From the NCBI RefSeq assembly GCF_003626535.1, contig NZ_RBAL01000017.1:87502-151501 (forward strand): DNA of 64,000 nucleotides. The letters are read 5' to 3'. Made by a program: the position numbers and the translations under genes. Under the pieces are notes generated by a model, which saw only the letters and a program-made list of their open reading frames with translations, was not told the origin of the DNA and made no database searches. This document shows, piece after piece, positions 35,253 to 42,890 of this stretch. The stretch comes from Streptomyces hoynatensis. GTDB lineage: Bacteria; Actinomycetota; Actinomycetes; Streptomycetales; Streptomycetaceae. Positions within the stretch are counted from its first letter, which is position 1, and every line of letters starts with the position of its first letter.

Positions 35253-36541
35253 TGCTGTTGTCAAGCAGTCGCAGTCACTGGAGGTGCAACTTGGTAGCAC
35301 CGTCGGTCACGGATCAACGCCCACAGAACGTTGACGCGTCGGCGGGCGAGGGCGAGCACGGCCTGGACGTGTTTCTTCCCCTCAGCGCGTTTACGGTCAT
35401 AAAACTTCCGCGAGTTCGGGTCGAATTGGACGCTGACCAAGGCGGACGTGTAGAAGACGCGCTGGAGTCTGCGGTGGTAGACGGCCGGCCGGTGGAGGTT
35501 GCCGCTGACCTTGCCCGAGTCACGTGGTGCGGGGGCGACGCCAGCGAAGGCCGCCAGGGTGTCCGGCGAGTCGAAGCCGTCCAGGCTGCCGCCGACGGCG
35601 GCCAGGAACTCGGCGCCCAGAGTCGTGCCGATGCCGGGGACGCTCAGGACGATGTCGGCGAGCTCGTGCTCGCGAAACCGGCCCTCAATGAGCTTGTCCA
35701 TCCCGCGGACCTGCTCGTTGAGGGCCATCACCTCCTCGGCCAGCGTGTGTACCAGCTTCGCGATGTTCTTCTCACCAGGGACGGCGGTGTGCTGGCGCTC
35801 GGCGGCGTCGACCGCCGCTTCGGCCAGAGCTCTGGCGTTGCGGACCTTGCGGTTGGCCAGCCACTTGGTCAGCCGAGCGACGCCGGCCCGGCGGATCGCG
35901 GCCGGGATCTGGTAGCCGGTCAGGAGCTTGAGCGGGCCGGCGTTGGTCACGTCCAAAGCCCTCTCCAGTGCGGGGAACATGCTCAGCAGGGTGCCGCGCA
36001 GCCGGTTCACCACGCGGGTGCGGTCCTCGACCAGGTCGGCCCGGCGTCCGGTCCGCAGCTTCAGCTCAACGGCGGCTTCGTCGCCGGGGCGGACGGGCCG
36101 CAGGTCACGGCGCATCCTGGCCTGGTCGGCGATGACGTAGGCGTCGCGGGCGTCGGTCTTGCCCTCGCCGCGGTAGCCGTCGGAGGCCCGATTCACCAGC
36201 CGTCCGGGCATGTAGAGAACCTCTTGCCCGTGGTTGACCAGCAGGGCCAGCAGCAGTGCCGGCTCCCCGCCGGTCATGTCGATGGCCCAGGTGACCTGAC
36301 GGCCGTCGGCCAGGTCGAGGACATCGCCGATCAGCTTCAGCAGCTCGGGCTCGTCGTTGGCGACCCGCCGCGACAGCAGCATCTTGCCGTCGGCGTCCAG
36401 CACAAGGCCGTGATGGTGGCCCTTGCCGCTGTCGATCCCCGCCCATATCCGGCTCATCATGCTCCTGACGTGCTTGTTCGTGCTGTTCGTGCCACGGACG
36501 ACCTCGCCGGCATTGCTCTACACAGCGACTTGTTCGCGGCC
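35253..36541 (-). mobile_element. IS110-family insertion sequence (ends approximate)
   Basis: Contains one DEDD transposase gene. As usual for IS110 elements no terminal inverted repeats are evident. TGCTGTT occurs at 35253-35259 and 36481-36487 near the two sides. The left limit is set by the PPOX stop and the right limit by the end of non-GC-biased sequence before the VOC gene promoter. Confidence 0.6.
35261..36460 (-). CDS. IS110-family transposase
   Basis: 399 residues. The N-terminal RuvC-like DEDD domain starts with IWAGIDSGKGHHHG (first Asp at about residue 9), then AIDMTGGEPALL and TDARDAYVIADQ. The C-terminal Transposase_20 domain shows SVPGIGTTLGAEFLA and the serine-containing AFAGVAPAPRDSGK. 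The reading frame is complete, so the element may be active. Codon use is slightly less GC3-biased than its neighbours. It inserts directly after the PPOX gene and before the VOC gene. Confidence 0.95.
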   Translation of the reverse strand: MMSRIWAGIDSGKGHHHGLVLDADGKMLLSRRVANDEPELLKLIGDVLDLADGRQVTWAIDMTGGEPALLLALLVNHGQEVLYMPGRLVNRASDGYRGEGKTDARDAYVIADQARMRRDLRPVRPGDEAAVELKLRTGRRADLVEDRTRVVNRLRGTLLSMFPALERALDVTNAGPLKLLTGYQIPAAIRRAGVARLTKWLANRKVRNARALAEAAVDAAERQHTAVPGEKNIAKLVHTLAEEVMALNEQVRGMDKLIEGRFREHELADIVLSVPGIGTTLGAEFLAAVGGSLDGFDSPDTLAAFAGVAPAPRDSGKVSGNLHRPAVYHRRLQRVFYTSALVSVQFDPNSRKFYDRKRAEGKKHVQAVLALARRRVNVLWALIRDRRCYQVAPPVTATA

Positions 36542-36613
36542 TGAGCCCGGCGCCGCGCCGGCCTCCTTTCGGCGCCCGGCACGGCAGGGCGTTCCCCGCC
36601 GTGCCCCGGGGGC

Positions 36614-36619
36614 TAGGCT
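36614..36619 (+). promoter_or_regulatory. -10 box of leaderless VOC gene
   Basis: TAGGCT, six bases before ATG 36626; the inverted repeat GGCACGGC/GCCGTGCC lies just upstream (36576-36603). Confidence 0.45.
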
Positions 36620-36625
36620 CCGGGC

Positions 36626-37009
36626 ATGGCTCACGCTCGTTTCAAGGACCTTGTGCTGGACGCGGCCGACCACCAGGCGCTCGCCGACTGGTGGTGCCGG
36701 GTGCTGGGCTACGTGCGCCGGGCGCGGCCGGGTGAGGAGCGGCGTCCCGAGTGGCCGGTGCCGATTCACGACCCCACGGGCGCCGGTCCGCTGATCTGGA
36801 TCAACCCGGTGCCGGAGCCGAAGACGGTCAAGAACCGCATGCACCTCGACGTCTGGGCGCACACCGAGGAGCTGCTCGCGCTGGGCGCCAGGCTGCTGCG
36901 GCGCCGGGACCAGGAGATCGGCTGGGACGTCCTGGCGGACCCGGAGGGCAACGAGTTCTGCGTGTTCGAGCCGGAGCCAGAGCCGGTGGTCCGGCCGAGC
37001 GTGCGCTGA
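36626..37009 (+). CDS. VOC (glyoxalase-like) family protein
   Basis: 127 residues. The vicinal-oxygen-chelate fold is seen in FKDLVLDAADHQALADWWCRVLGY, KNRMHLDVWA (metal His) and VLADPEGNEFCVF (metal Glu). This glyoxalase_6-like group has no assigned substrate. It is probably leaderless, with TAGGCT six bases before ATG. The start of its promoter region adjoins the IS110 element. Confidence 0.88.
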   Translation: MAHARFKDLVLDAADHQALADWWCRVLGYVRRARPGEERRPEWPVPIHDPTGAGPLIWINPVPEPKTVKNRMHLDVWAHTEELLALGARLLRRRDQEIGWDVLADPEGNEFCVFEPEPEPVVRPSVR

Positions 37010-37108
37010 GGCCGGGCGCCGGCGCGGCGGGCGGCGGGGGCCGGAGCGCCGGCAGCGGAGGGGCGGGCGGCGCGGGAGCAGTTCCGGGGCCTGGCGGTCA
37101 CCGGCCGG

Positions 37109-37789
37109 TCACAGGCCGCGCCAGGTGCGGCGGTCGCGGGCGAGGCCGTAGAGGAGGTCGATCTCCTGCGGCTTCAGCACGCCGCCGCGCTCGGCCAGGG
37201 CGGGCAGCGCCCGCTCGGGCAGCACCTCGACGTCGCGCAGCGTGGGGGCCACCGCCACGTCGGCCGCCTCCACGAACACCAGCAGCGGCGTCACCGCCAC
37301 CGGCGAGCCGCAGGCCCGGCCGAGCGCGTGGGCCGCCACTTGCGCGTCCCGGCGGCAGCGCCGCAGGTGGGGCTCGGTGCGGCGGCCGTTGACCGACACC
37401 AGGTCCGCGCCGTCGAAGCCGGCCCTGAGCCGTGCCCCGCGGTGCCGGCAGGAGCGGACGGCGAGCACGCCGCCCGGCCCGATGGCCAGGTGCGGGAGGC
37501 CGGTGCCGCCCGGCAGCGGGAGCGAGTGCAGCACGCGCCAGCCGAAGCCGGACAGCCGGTCGAGCAGCGTGCCGGCCGTCTGCTCGGCGGCCACGGCGGA
37601 CCGCAGCGCGTCGGTCTCGGCGGCGCGCAGCAGCAGCCGGTCGCCGAGCCGCCGCAGGCGCCCGGCGGGCCGGGCCGCCAGCTCGCCCAGCAGGGTCTCG
37701 CCGGGCCGGTTGGGCGCCAGGTCGTCGTCGGGGTGCAGCCACAGCGGGCCACGGCGGCCGTGCCGCGGGTCCTCCTCCGGAATCTCCAT
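37109..37789 (-). CDS. NERD-like domain protein, degenerate
   Basis: About 226 residues. The middle part (about 85-135) follows the NERD (nuclease-related) pattern WRVLHSLPLPGG, HLAIGPGGVLAV. The acidic residue of the usual IDHL motif and the lysine after the next strand are replaced (GLPHL; RSCR), so nuclease activity is unlikely. The remainder is not recognised. ATG 37789 follows GGGAG six bases upstream; ATG 37810 is an alternative. It is divergent from the Nudix gene with 68 bp between starts. Confidence 0.65.
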   Translation of the reverse strand: MEIPEEDPRHGRRGPLWLHPDDDLAPNRPGETLLGELAARPAGRLRRLGDRLLLRAAETDALRSAVAAEQTAGTLLDRLSGFGWRVLHSLPLPGGTGLPHLAIGPGGVLAVRSCRHRGARLRAGFDGADLVSVNGRRTEPHLRRCRRDAQVAAHALGRACGSPVAVTPLLVFVEAADVAVAPTLRDVEVLPERALPALAERGGVLKPQEIDLLYGLARDRRTWRGL

Positions 37790-37857
37790 CGCACGCTCCC
37801 AGACACCCATGACACCATCGTCCAGGTCTGGGGGCGAACTCGGGAGGGCGCAGAGCA

Positions 37858-38259
37858 GTGGCACCGGTCATCGACACCGTGGCGTGGGTACACCTGACGG
37901 AGGGCAGGATTCTCGGCGCGCGCACCCGCGGCAAGGAGGTCTTCTACATCCCGGGCGGGAAGCGGAACGCCGGGGAGAGCGACCTGGAGGCCCTGCTGCG
38001 CGAGGTGCGCGAGGAGCTGACGGTGGCGCTGGTCCCGGAGACGGTCACGCACCTGGGGACGTACACCGCGCAGGCGCACGGGCATCCGGAGGGAACCCTG
38101 GTGCGGATGGCCTGCTACACGGCGGACTACCGCGGCGAACTGACGGCGAGCAGCGAGATCGAGGAGATCGCCTGGCTGCGGCTCGCCGACCGGGACCGCA
38201 CCGCCCCGGTCGACCACCTGGTCTTCGACGCGCTCGCGGTGGCCGGCCGGCTGCGCTGA
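37858..38259 (+). CDS. Nudix hydrolase
   Basis: 133 residues. The Nudix box is complete: GGKRNAGESDLEALLREVREEL with the REVREE metal-binding glutamates, at about residues 40-61. The family hydrolyses nucleoside diphosphate derivatives; the substrate is unknown. GTG 37858 follows a GGGAGGG site 10 bases away. It lies upstream of, and in the same direction as, the TetR gene (70 bp gap). Confidence 0.92.
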   Translation: MAPVIDTVAWVHLTEGRILGARTRGKEVFYIPGGKRNAGESDLEALLREVREELTVALVPETVTHLGTYTAQAHGHPEGTLVRMACYTADYRGELTASSEIEEIAWLRLADRDRTAPVDHLVFDALAVAGRLR

Positions 38260-38329
38260 GCCGTCCGGGCGGGCGCGTTCCACCTGCGGCTTCAGTACCA
38301 TGAGGGCCTGCTGGCGGAAGGGCGGCGCG

Positions 38330-38983
38330 GTGGCGGGAACACGGACCGACGGGCGGGTGGAGCGGGGGAACCAGACCCGCCGCCTGGTGCTGGGCCGAAC
38401 GATGGACATCGCCTCCGTCGAGGGGCTCGACGGCCTCTCGATCGGGCGAATCGCCCTCGATCTGGGACTGAGCAAGAGCGGCGTCTTCGCGCTCTTCGGC
38501 TCCAAGGAGGAGCTCCAGCTGGCGACGATCAGGGCGGCCAGGTCGGTGTTCGTCAGGCGGATCGTGGACCCGGTCGAGGCGGCGCCGCCTGGCCTGGGCC
38601 GGATCCGGCTGCTGTGCGAGGGCTATCTCGACTACTCGCGCGGCCGTACCTTTCCCGGCGGCTGCTTCTTCGCGGCCGTGGCCGCCGAGTTCAGCTCCCG
38701 CCGCGGCGCGGTGCACGACGCGGTCGCGGCCGCGCGGGCCGAGTGGGTGGGGTACGTGACCCACCTCGCCGAGGAGGCCAGGCGGGTCGGCGAGCTGCGC
38801 CCCGACGTGCACGTGCCGCAGCTGGCCTTCGAGTTGCTCGCGCTGCTCGAGATGGCGAACACCCAGTCGGTGCTGCACGACGACGACACCGGCTACGACC
38901 TGGCGGCGGCCGGCATCGCCGCCCGGCTGGACGCGGCGGCGGCCGGCCCGGCGGCGCGGGGCGCGGACTCCCGCGGGGCCTGA
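38330..38983 (+). CDS. TetR-family transcriptional regulator
   Basis: About 217 residues. The N-terminal HTH (LSIGRIALDLGLSKSGVFALFGSKEELQ) and a TetR_C_6-like ligand domain with the GGCFFAAVAAEFSSR motif are seen. GTG 38330 has GGAAGGG eight bases upstream; ATG 38300 would add ten residues. It is convergent with the alpha/beta hydrolase, nine bases apart, and may control the operator-like site upstream of that gene at 39950 (inference). Confidence 0.88.
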   Translation: MAGTRTDGRVERGNQTRRLVLGRTMDIASVEGLDGLSIGRIALDLGLSKSGVFALFGSKEELQLATIRAARSVFVRRIVDPVEAAPPGLGRIRLLCEGYLDYSRGRTFPGGCFFAAVAAEFSSRRGAVHDAVAAARAEWVGYVTHLAEEARRVGELRPDVHVPQLAFELLALLEMANTQSVLHDDDTGYDLAAAGIAARLDAAAAGPAARGADSRGA

Positions 38984-38992
38984 GGGGGCGGG

Positions 38993-39862
38993 TCAGCCCG
39001 CCCGGCCCGCGGGCTCGGTGGCGGTGAGGAAGTCGCCGACGGCCTCGATCACCTCGGGCGCCGCCAGCAGCCTGCGGTGCCCGAGGCCGCCGGTGATCAG
39101 CAGGTCGGCCTGCTCCCGGTAGACCTCGGCGATCCGCTCGGTCTCCCGCAGCGGGATGGTGGCGTCGTCCCGGTCGTGCACCAGGAGCATCGGCACGGTC
39201 AGGTCCCGGTGGCGGTGAATCGCGGAGAAACGGTTCCAGATGTCCTTTTCGCCGGGGAACAGGCGCAGTTCCACGGCGCGGCGCAGGGCGGGCTTCACGC
39301 GGGGGCCGACCCGGAGCCCGGCGCAGAAGGAGTCGACGGCGAAGGCGAAGTCGGCGGGGGCCGCCAGGGAGACCAGGCGCTCGGCCGCTATCCCCTCCTG
39401 CAGCGCGAAGAAGGCGGCGAGCGCGCCCACGGAGTGCCCGACCAGGGCGGAGTAGCGCCCGTCGACGGCCTGCAGGCGGCGGGCGAGTTCCAGGTATTCG
39501 AGGATCGTGGTGGCGCGCCCGCTCCCCTCGCCGTGGCCGGGGGCGTCGAAGGCGACGGGGCTGTAGCCCCGCTCGGCCATGGCGGCCACCAGGGGGCTGA
39601 AGCGGGAGGCGCGGAACTGCCAGCCGTGCATCAGCAGCACCGGGCGGGTGCCGTCCCCCCAGCGGTAGACGACGGCGGTCTTGCCGTTGACCTGGTGCTC
39701 CTCGCGCCGCGCCGCGCGCATCACGGGCTGCTCCTGCGGCTTGAGCCTCGTCCGCGTGACCGGGACGGCGAAGAGGCGGAGGGCGTATCGGCCGGCCAGG
39801 CCGGGGGCGACCCGGCTGGTGGCGGTCAGGGTGTGACGGACGAGTCCGGTGCTGAGGCTCAT
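38993..39862 (-). CDS. Alpha/beta-fold hydrolase
   Basis: About 289 residues. The oxyanion motif VLLMHGWQFRASRF, the nucleophile elbow VGHSVGALA (Ser), and the acid (VHDRDDATIP) and histidine (GLGHRRLL) are all in place. It could be an esterase or lipase; no lid or signal peptide is obvious. ATG 39862 follows AGAGGA nine bases upstream. The promoter region carries three 10-bp repeats and an operator-like palindrome. Confidence 0.88.
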   Translation of the reverse strand: MSLSTGLVRHTLTATSRVAPGLAGRYALRLFAVPVTRTRLKPQEQPVMRAARREEHQVNGKTAVVYRWGDGTRPVLLMHGWQFRASRFSPLVAAMAERGYSPVAFDAPGHGEGSGRATTILEYLELARRLQAVDGRYSALVGHSVGALAAFFALQEGIAAERLVSLAAPADFAFAVDSFCAGLRVGPRVKPALRRAVELRLFPGEKDIWNRFSAIHRHRDLTVPMLLVHDRDDATIPLRETERIAEVYREQADLLITGGLGHRRLLAAPEVIEAVGDFLTATEPAGRAG

Positions 39863-39893
39863 GGCCCGGGTCCTCTCGATCGGGCGGTCGGCC

Positions 39894-39923
39894 GCGAAGG
39901 GACGCGAAGGGACGCGAAGGGAT
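39894..39923. repeat. Three 10-bp tandem repeats upstream of the hydrolase
   Basis: GCGAAGGGAC, GCGAAGGGAC, GCGAAGGGAT, in the 5' untranslated region of the minus-strand hydrolase gene. Confidence 0.9.
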
Positions 39924-39942
39924 AAGGCGACGGAACGGCAGG

Positions 39943-39965
39943 ATAGTAGCACGACCGTTCGCACA
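39943..39965 (-). promoter_or_regulatory. Promoter with TetR-like operator for the hydrolase gene
   Basis: Minus-strand TACTAT is a good -10 (39943-39948). The spacer holds GCACGACCGTTCGCAC (39949-39964), a partial palindrome with symmetric CGA and TCG cores, similar to TetR-family sites. Confidence 0.45.
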
Positions 39966-40029
39966 GTTTCTGGGTGGCGGGGCCGCCGCACGCCGGGGCG
40001 GTCCGCGCCCGGCGCCGGCCGGCCCGGCC

Positions 40030-41850
40030 TCAGGAGGCGGTCTCCACGGCCTCCCGCACGCCCGAGTCACGCCGCACCAGGGCGGCGTAGCGGCCGTTCG
40101 CGGCGAGGAGTTCCGCGTGCGTCCCGCGCTCGGCGATCCGGCCGCCGTCGAGCACCACGATCTGGTCCGCGGTGCGGATGGTCGAGAGCCGGTGGGCGAT
40201 GGTGAGGGTGGTGCGCCCGGCGGACAGGGCGTCGATCGCGCGCTGCACCGCCTGCTCGGTCCTGGTGTCCAGCGCGCTGGTCGCCTCGTCGAGCACGAGG
40301 ACGGGCGGGTCGCGCAGGATGGTGCGGGCGATGGCCAGCCGCTGCTTCTCGCCGCCGGAGAACCGGTAGCCGCGCTCGCCGACGATCGTGTCGTAGCCGT
40401 CGGGCAGCGCCGCGATGTGGTCGTGGATCTGGGCGGCCTTGGCCGCGGCCTCCAGCTCCGCCTGGCCGGCGTCGGGGCGGGCGAACCGCAGGTTGTCGGC
40501 CACCGAGGCGTGGAAGAGGTACGTCTCCTGGGAGACCACGCCCACCGCGGCCGCGAGCGAGGCGAAGTCGAGGTCGCGGACGTCCACGCCGTCGAGGGTG
40601 ACCCGGCCCTCGGTCACGTCGTAGAGCCGCGGCACCAGGTACCCGAGGGTGCTCTTGCCCGCCCCCGTCGGGCCGACGATGGCGAGCGAGCCGCCGGCCG
40701 GCACGGTCAGGTCGATGTCCTTCAGGGTCGGCGGGCCGTCCTCCTCGTAGGAGAAGGAGACCCCCTCGAAGCGCACCTCGCCGCGCGCCCTGGGCAGGGA
40801 GACCGGGTCGGGCCGCTCGGTGATGTCCACGGGCAGGTCGAGGTACTCGAAGATCCGCTGGAAGAGCGCCCGCGAGGCCTGGATGTCCACCCCGGTGGAG
40901 AGCAGGGAGACCGCAGGCCGCAGCAGGCCCTGCTGGAGGGTGACGAAGGCGACCAGCGTGCCGATGGACGGCGGGGTGCCGCCGAGCTGCAGCATCACGC
41001 CCGCCGACCAGTACAGCAACGCCGGGATGGCGGCCATGATCATGCCGATCGTCGCCATCCGCCACCGGCCCGCCATGCTGGCGCGGACCTCAAGGCCGAC
41101 CAGCCGCTCCGACTCCCCCGCGAAGTCCCGGGTCAGCGCCTCGGCCCTGCCCATCGTGCGGCCGAGCAGGATGCCGCTGACCGAGAGCGACTCGGTCACC
41201 ATGGCGGCCATCACCGCCATCTGCTTCTGGCGCTGCGTCGTGATCCGCCTGCGCTCCCGGCCGACCCGGCGGGCGATCCACACGAAGAACGGCAGCAGCG
41301 TGAGCGAGACCAGGGTCAGCCGCCAGTCGAGGGCGATCATCGCGACGAGGGTGGCGACCACGGAGGTGAGGTTGGAGACCAGCGAGGTCGCCGTGGAGGT
41401 GACCGTCGCCTGCATGCCGCCGATGTCGTTGGCGATCCTGGACTGCACCTCGCCGGTGCGGGTCCGGGTGAAGAAGGCCAGCGGCATCTGCTGGAGCTTG
41501 GCGTAGACCGCGGTGCGCAGGTCGTGCATCACCTGCTGGCCGACGGTGGTGGAGATCAGGGTCTGGAGCACCCCGAAGATGCTGCTGGTGACCGCGGTGA
41601 CGATCATGCCCGCGGCGAGCAGCGTCAGCAGCCCGGTGCGCCGCTCGGGCAGGGCCACGTCGATGAGGGAGCGCAGCAGGAAGGGCGAGGCGACGGCGAC
41701 CAGCGAGGAGGCGCCGACCAGCAGCCCGACGACCGTCAGCCGGCCGGCGTAGGGCCTGAAGAGGCGGAGAATCCGGCGTATCTCCGCCGGGCGTGCGGGT
41801 GCGCCCTGGCCTTCGGCGGGCGCCGGCCAGGGCAGGCTGTCGTGCGGCAT
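40030..41850 (-). CDS. ABC exporter, fused permease-ATPase
   Basis: About 606 residues: six membrane helices (about 30-310) and an ATPase domain. Walker A GPTGAGKST, the signature FSGGEKQR, Walker B VLDEATSALD and the H-loop AHRLST are intact. ATG 41850 follows GAAGGAG. It likely acts as a homodimeric multidrug or lipid exporter; the substrate is not evident. It is unrelated in detail to the exporter at 12-14 kb. Confidence 0.92.
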   Translation of the reverse strand: MPHDSLPWPAPAEGQGAPARPAEIRRILRLFRPYAGRLTVVGLLVGASSLVAVASPFLLRSLIDVALPERRTGLLTLLAAGMIVTAVTSSIFGVLQTLISTTVGQQVMHDLRTAVYAKLQQMPLAFFTRTRTGEVQSRIANDIGGMQATVTSTATSLVSNLTSVVATLVAMIALDWRLTLVSLTLLPFFVWIARRVGRERRRITTQRQKQMAVMAAMVTESLSVSGILLGRTMGRAEALTRDFAGESERLVGLEVRASMAGRWRMATIGMIMAAIPALLYWSAGVMLQLGGTPPSIGTLVAFVTLQQGLLRPAVSLLSTGVDIQASRALFQRIFEYLDLPVDITERPDPVSLPRARGEVRFEGVSFSYEEDGPPTLKDIDLTVPAGGSLAIVGPTGAGKSTLGYLVPRLYDVTEGRVTLDGVDVRDLDFASLAAAVGVVSQETYLFHASVADNLRFARPDAGQAELEAAAKAAQIHDHIAALPDGYDTIVGERGYRFSGGEKQRLAIARTILRDPPVLVLDEATSALDTRTEQAVQRAIDALSAGRTTLTIAHRLSTIRTADQIVVLDGGRIAERGTHAELLAANGRYAALVRRDSGVREAVETAS

Positions 41851-42095
41851 GGGCTCCTTCGGAGAGGCGTGCAGAACGGCCCGCGGGGCTGGGGCCGGGG
41901 CCGTCGGATCGACTGGATCACTCGGTACGGGCGGGTCGGTGTCCGGCTCGCGAAGGGCCGGGCGAGAAGGGCCGGTGGGCGGGGCGGGTGGAGAGGCGGG
42001 TCGGAGCGGAGGACGTCGGGAACGTGGCGGAGCGGGAACGGATCGGAGGCGGGGTGGGCCGGCGAAGCGGCTGAGGCGACGGAGCGCCGCGGCCG

Positions 42096-42770
42096 TCAGC
42101 TGCCGTCGCGCAGGTCGCGGAGTGTGCGGCGGGCGAAGGCGAGGTCGCGGAAGCCCACCGTGAGCCCCTGGCCCGTGGGCGACTGGGCGAGGAAGCCCGC
42201 CTCCGCACGGCCTGCCGCATCGAGCGCGAAGTAGCGGATCAGGTGCCAGAAGCGCCCGTCGAGCGAGGCGTGGAAGGCGTACGCCGACCCGACGCGGGCG
42301 AGCCGCAACAGCACGTCGCCGCCCGGCACGGGAAAGGCGTTCGCGTCGTCGGAGACGCCCCTGGTGACGACCGACACGAGGGTCGGCCTCCCCTGCGGCG
42401 ACAGCTCCAGGCACAGCTTGGCCCACGAGGTCTCACCAGCGTAGACCACCAGCGCACCCGCGTCATAGGTGGCCTCGAGGGGGGCCGTGACGCGGGCGGT
42501 GAGCACGAAGTCCCCCGCGGCCGTGCCGTCCCCCGCGCCGCGCTGCCCCGCCGCGCCGCCGCCGGGCGCGCCGGCTCCGGCCTCGGCGAGCGGGCCGATG
42601 AGGGCGGGGGCGTTGGCGAAGCGGCCGGGAGTCCCCGGGTCCAGGAACCAGTCCGTGCCGGCGCCCGCGCTGATCGTCAGCGCATCCGCGCCCTCGGCGG
42701 CCCACGCCACGGGGGTGTTCAGCCAGCGCAGCGGTGTCGGGATCGCTGGCACCCTCACCGGCTCTTCCAT
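42096..42770 (-). CDS. DUF1349 family protein
   Basis: About 224 residues. The concanavalin-like DUF1349 pattern is seen in PLRWLNTPVAW near the start, TDWFLDPG, DAGALVVYAGETSWAKLCLEL, and the C-terminal WHLIRYFAL and GFLAQSPTGQGLTVGF. The fold binds sugars in related proteins, but the function here is unknown. A Gly/Ala-rich insert (about 68-85) is present. ATG 42770 starts MEEPVR; upstream purine-rich GGGGAGG is rather far away. Confidence 0.85.
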   Translation of the reverse strand: MEEPVRVPAIPTPLRWLNTPVAWAAEGADALTISAGAGTDWFLDPGTPGRFANAPALIGPLAEAGAGAPGGGAAGQRGAGDGTAAGDFVLTARVTAPLEATYDAGALVVYAGETSWAKLCLELSPQGRPTLVSVVTRGVSDDANAFPVPGGDVLLRLARVGSAYAFHASLDGRFWHLIRYFALDAAGRAEAGFLAQSPTGQGLTVGFRDLAFARRTLRDLRDGS

Positions 42771-42890
42771 GGTCCCGCGACCTCCCCCTGCCGGGTCTTT
42801 TCCCGGGGACCCTAATGCCACCCGGGGTGCCGCTGCCAGAGGGCGGCCCTGACAGTGGCCTGAAGTCGCCAGGCCGTGTTACCAAGGGCC

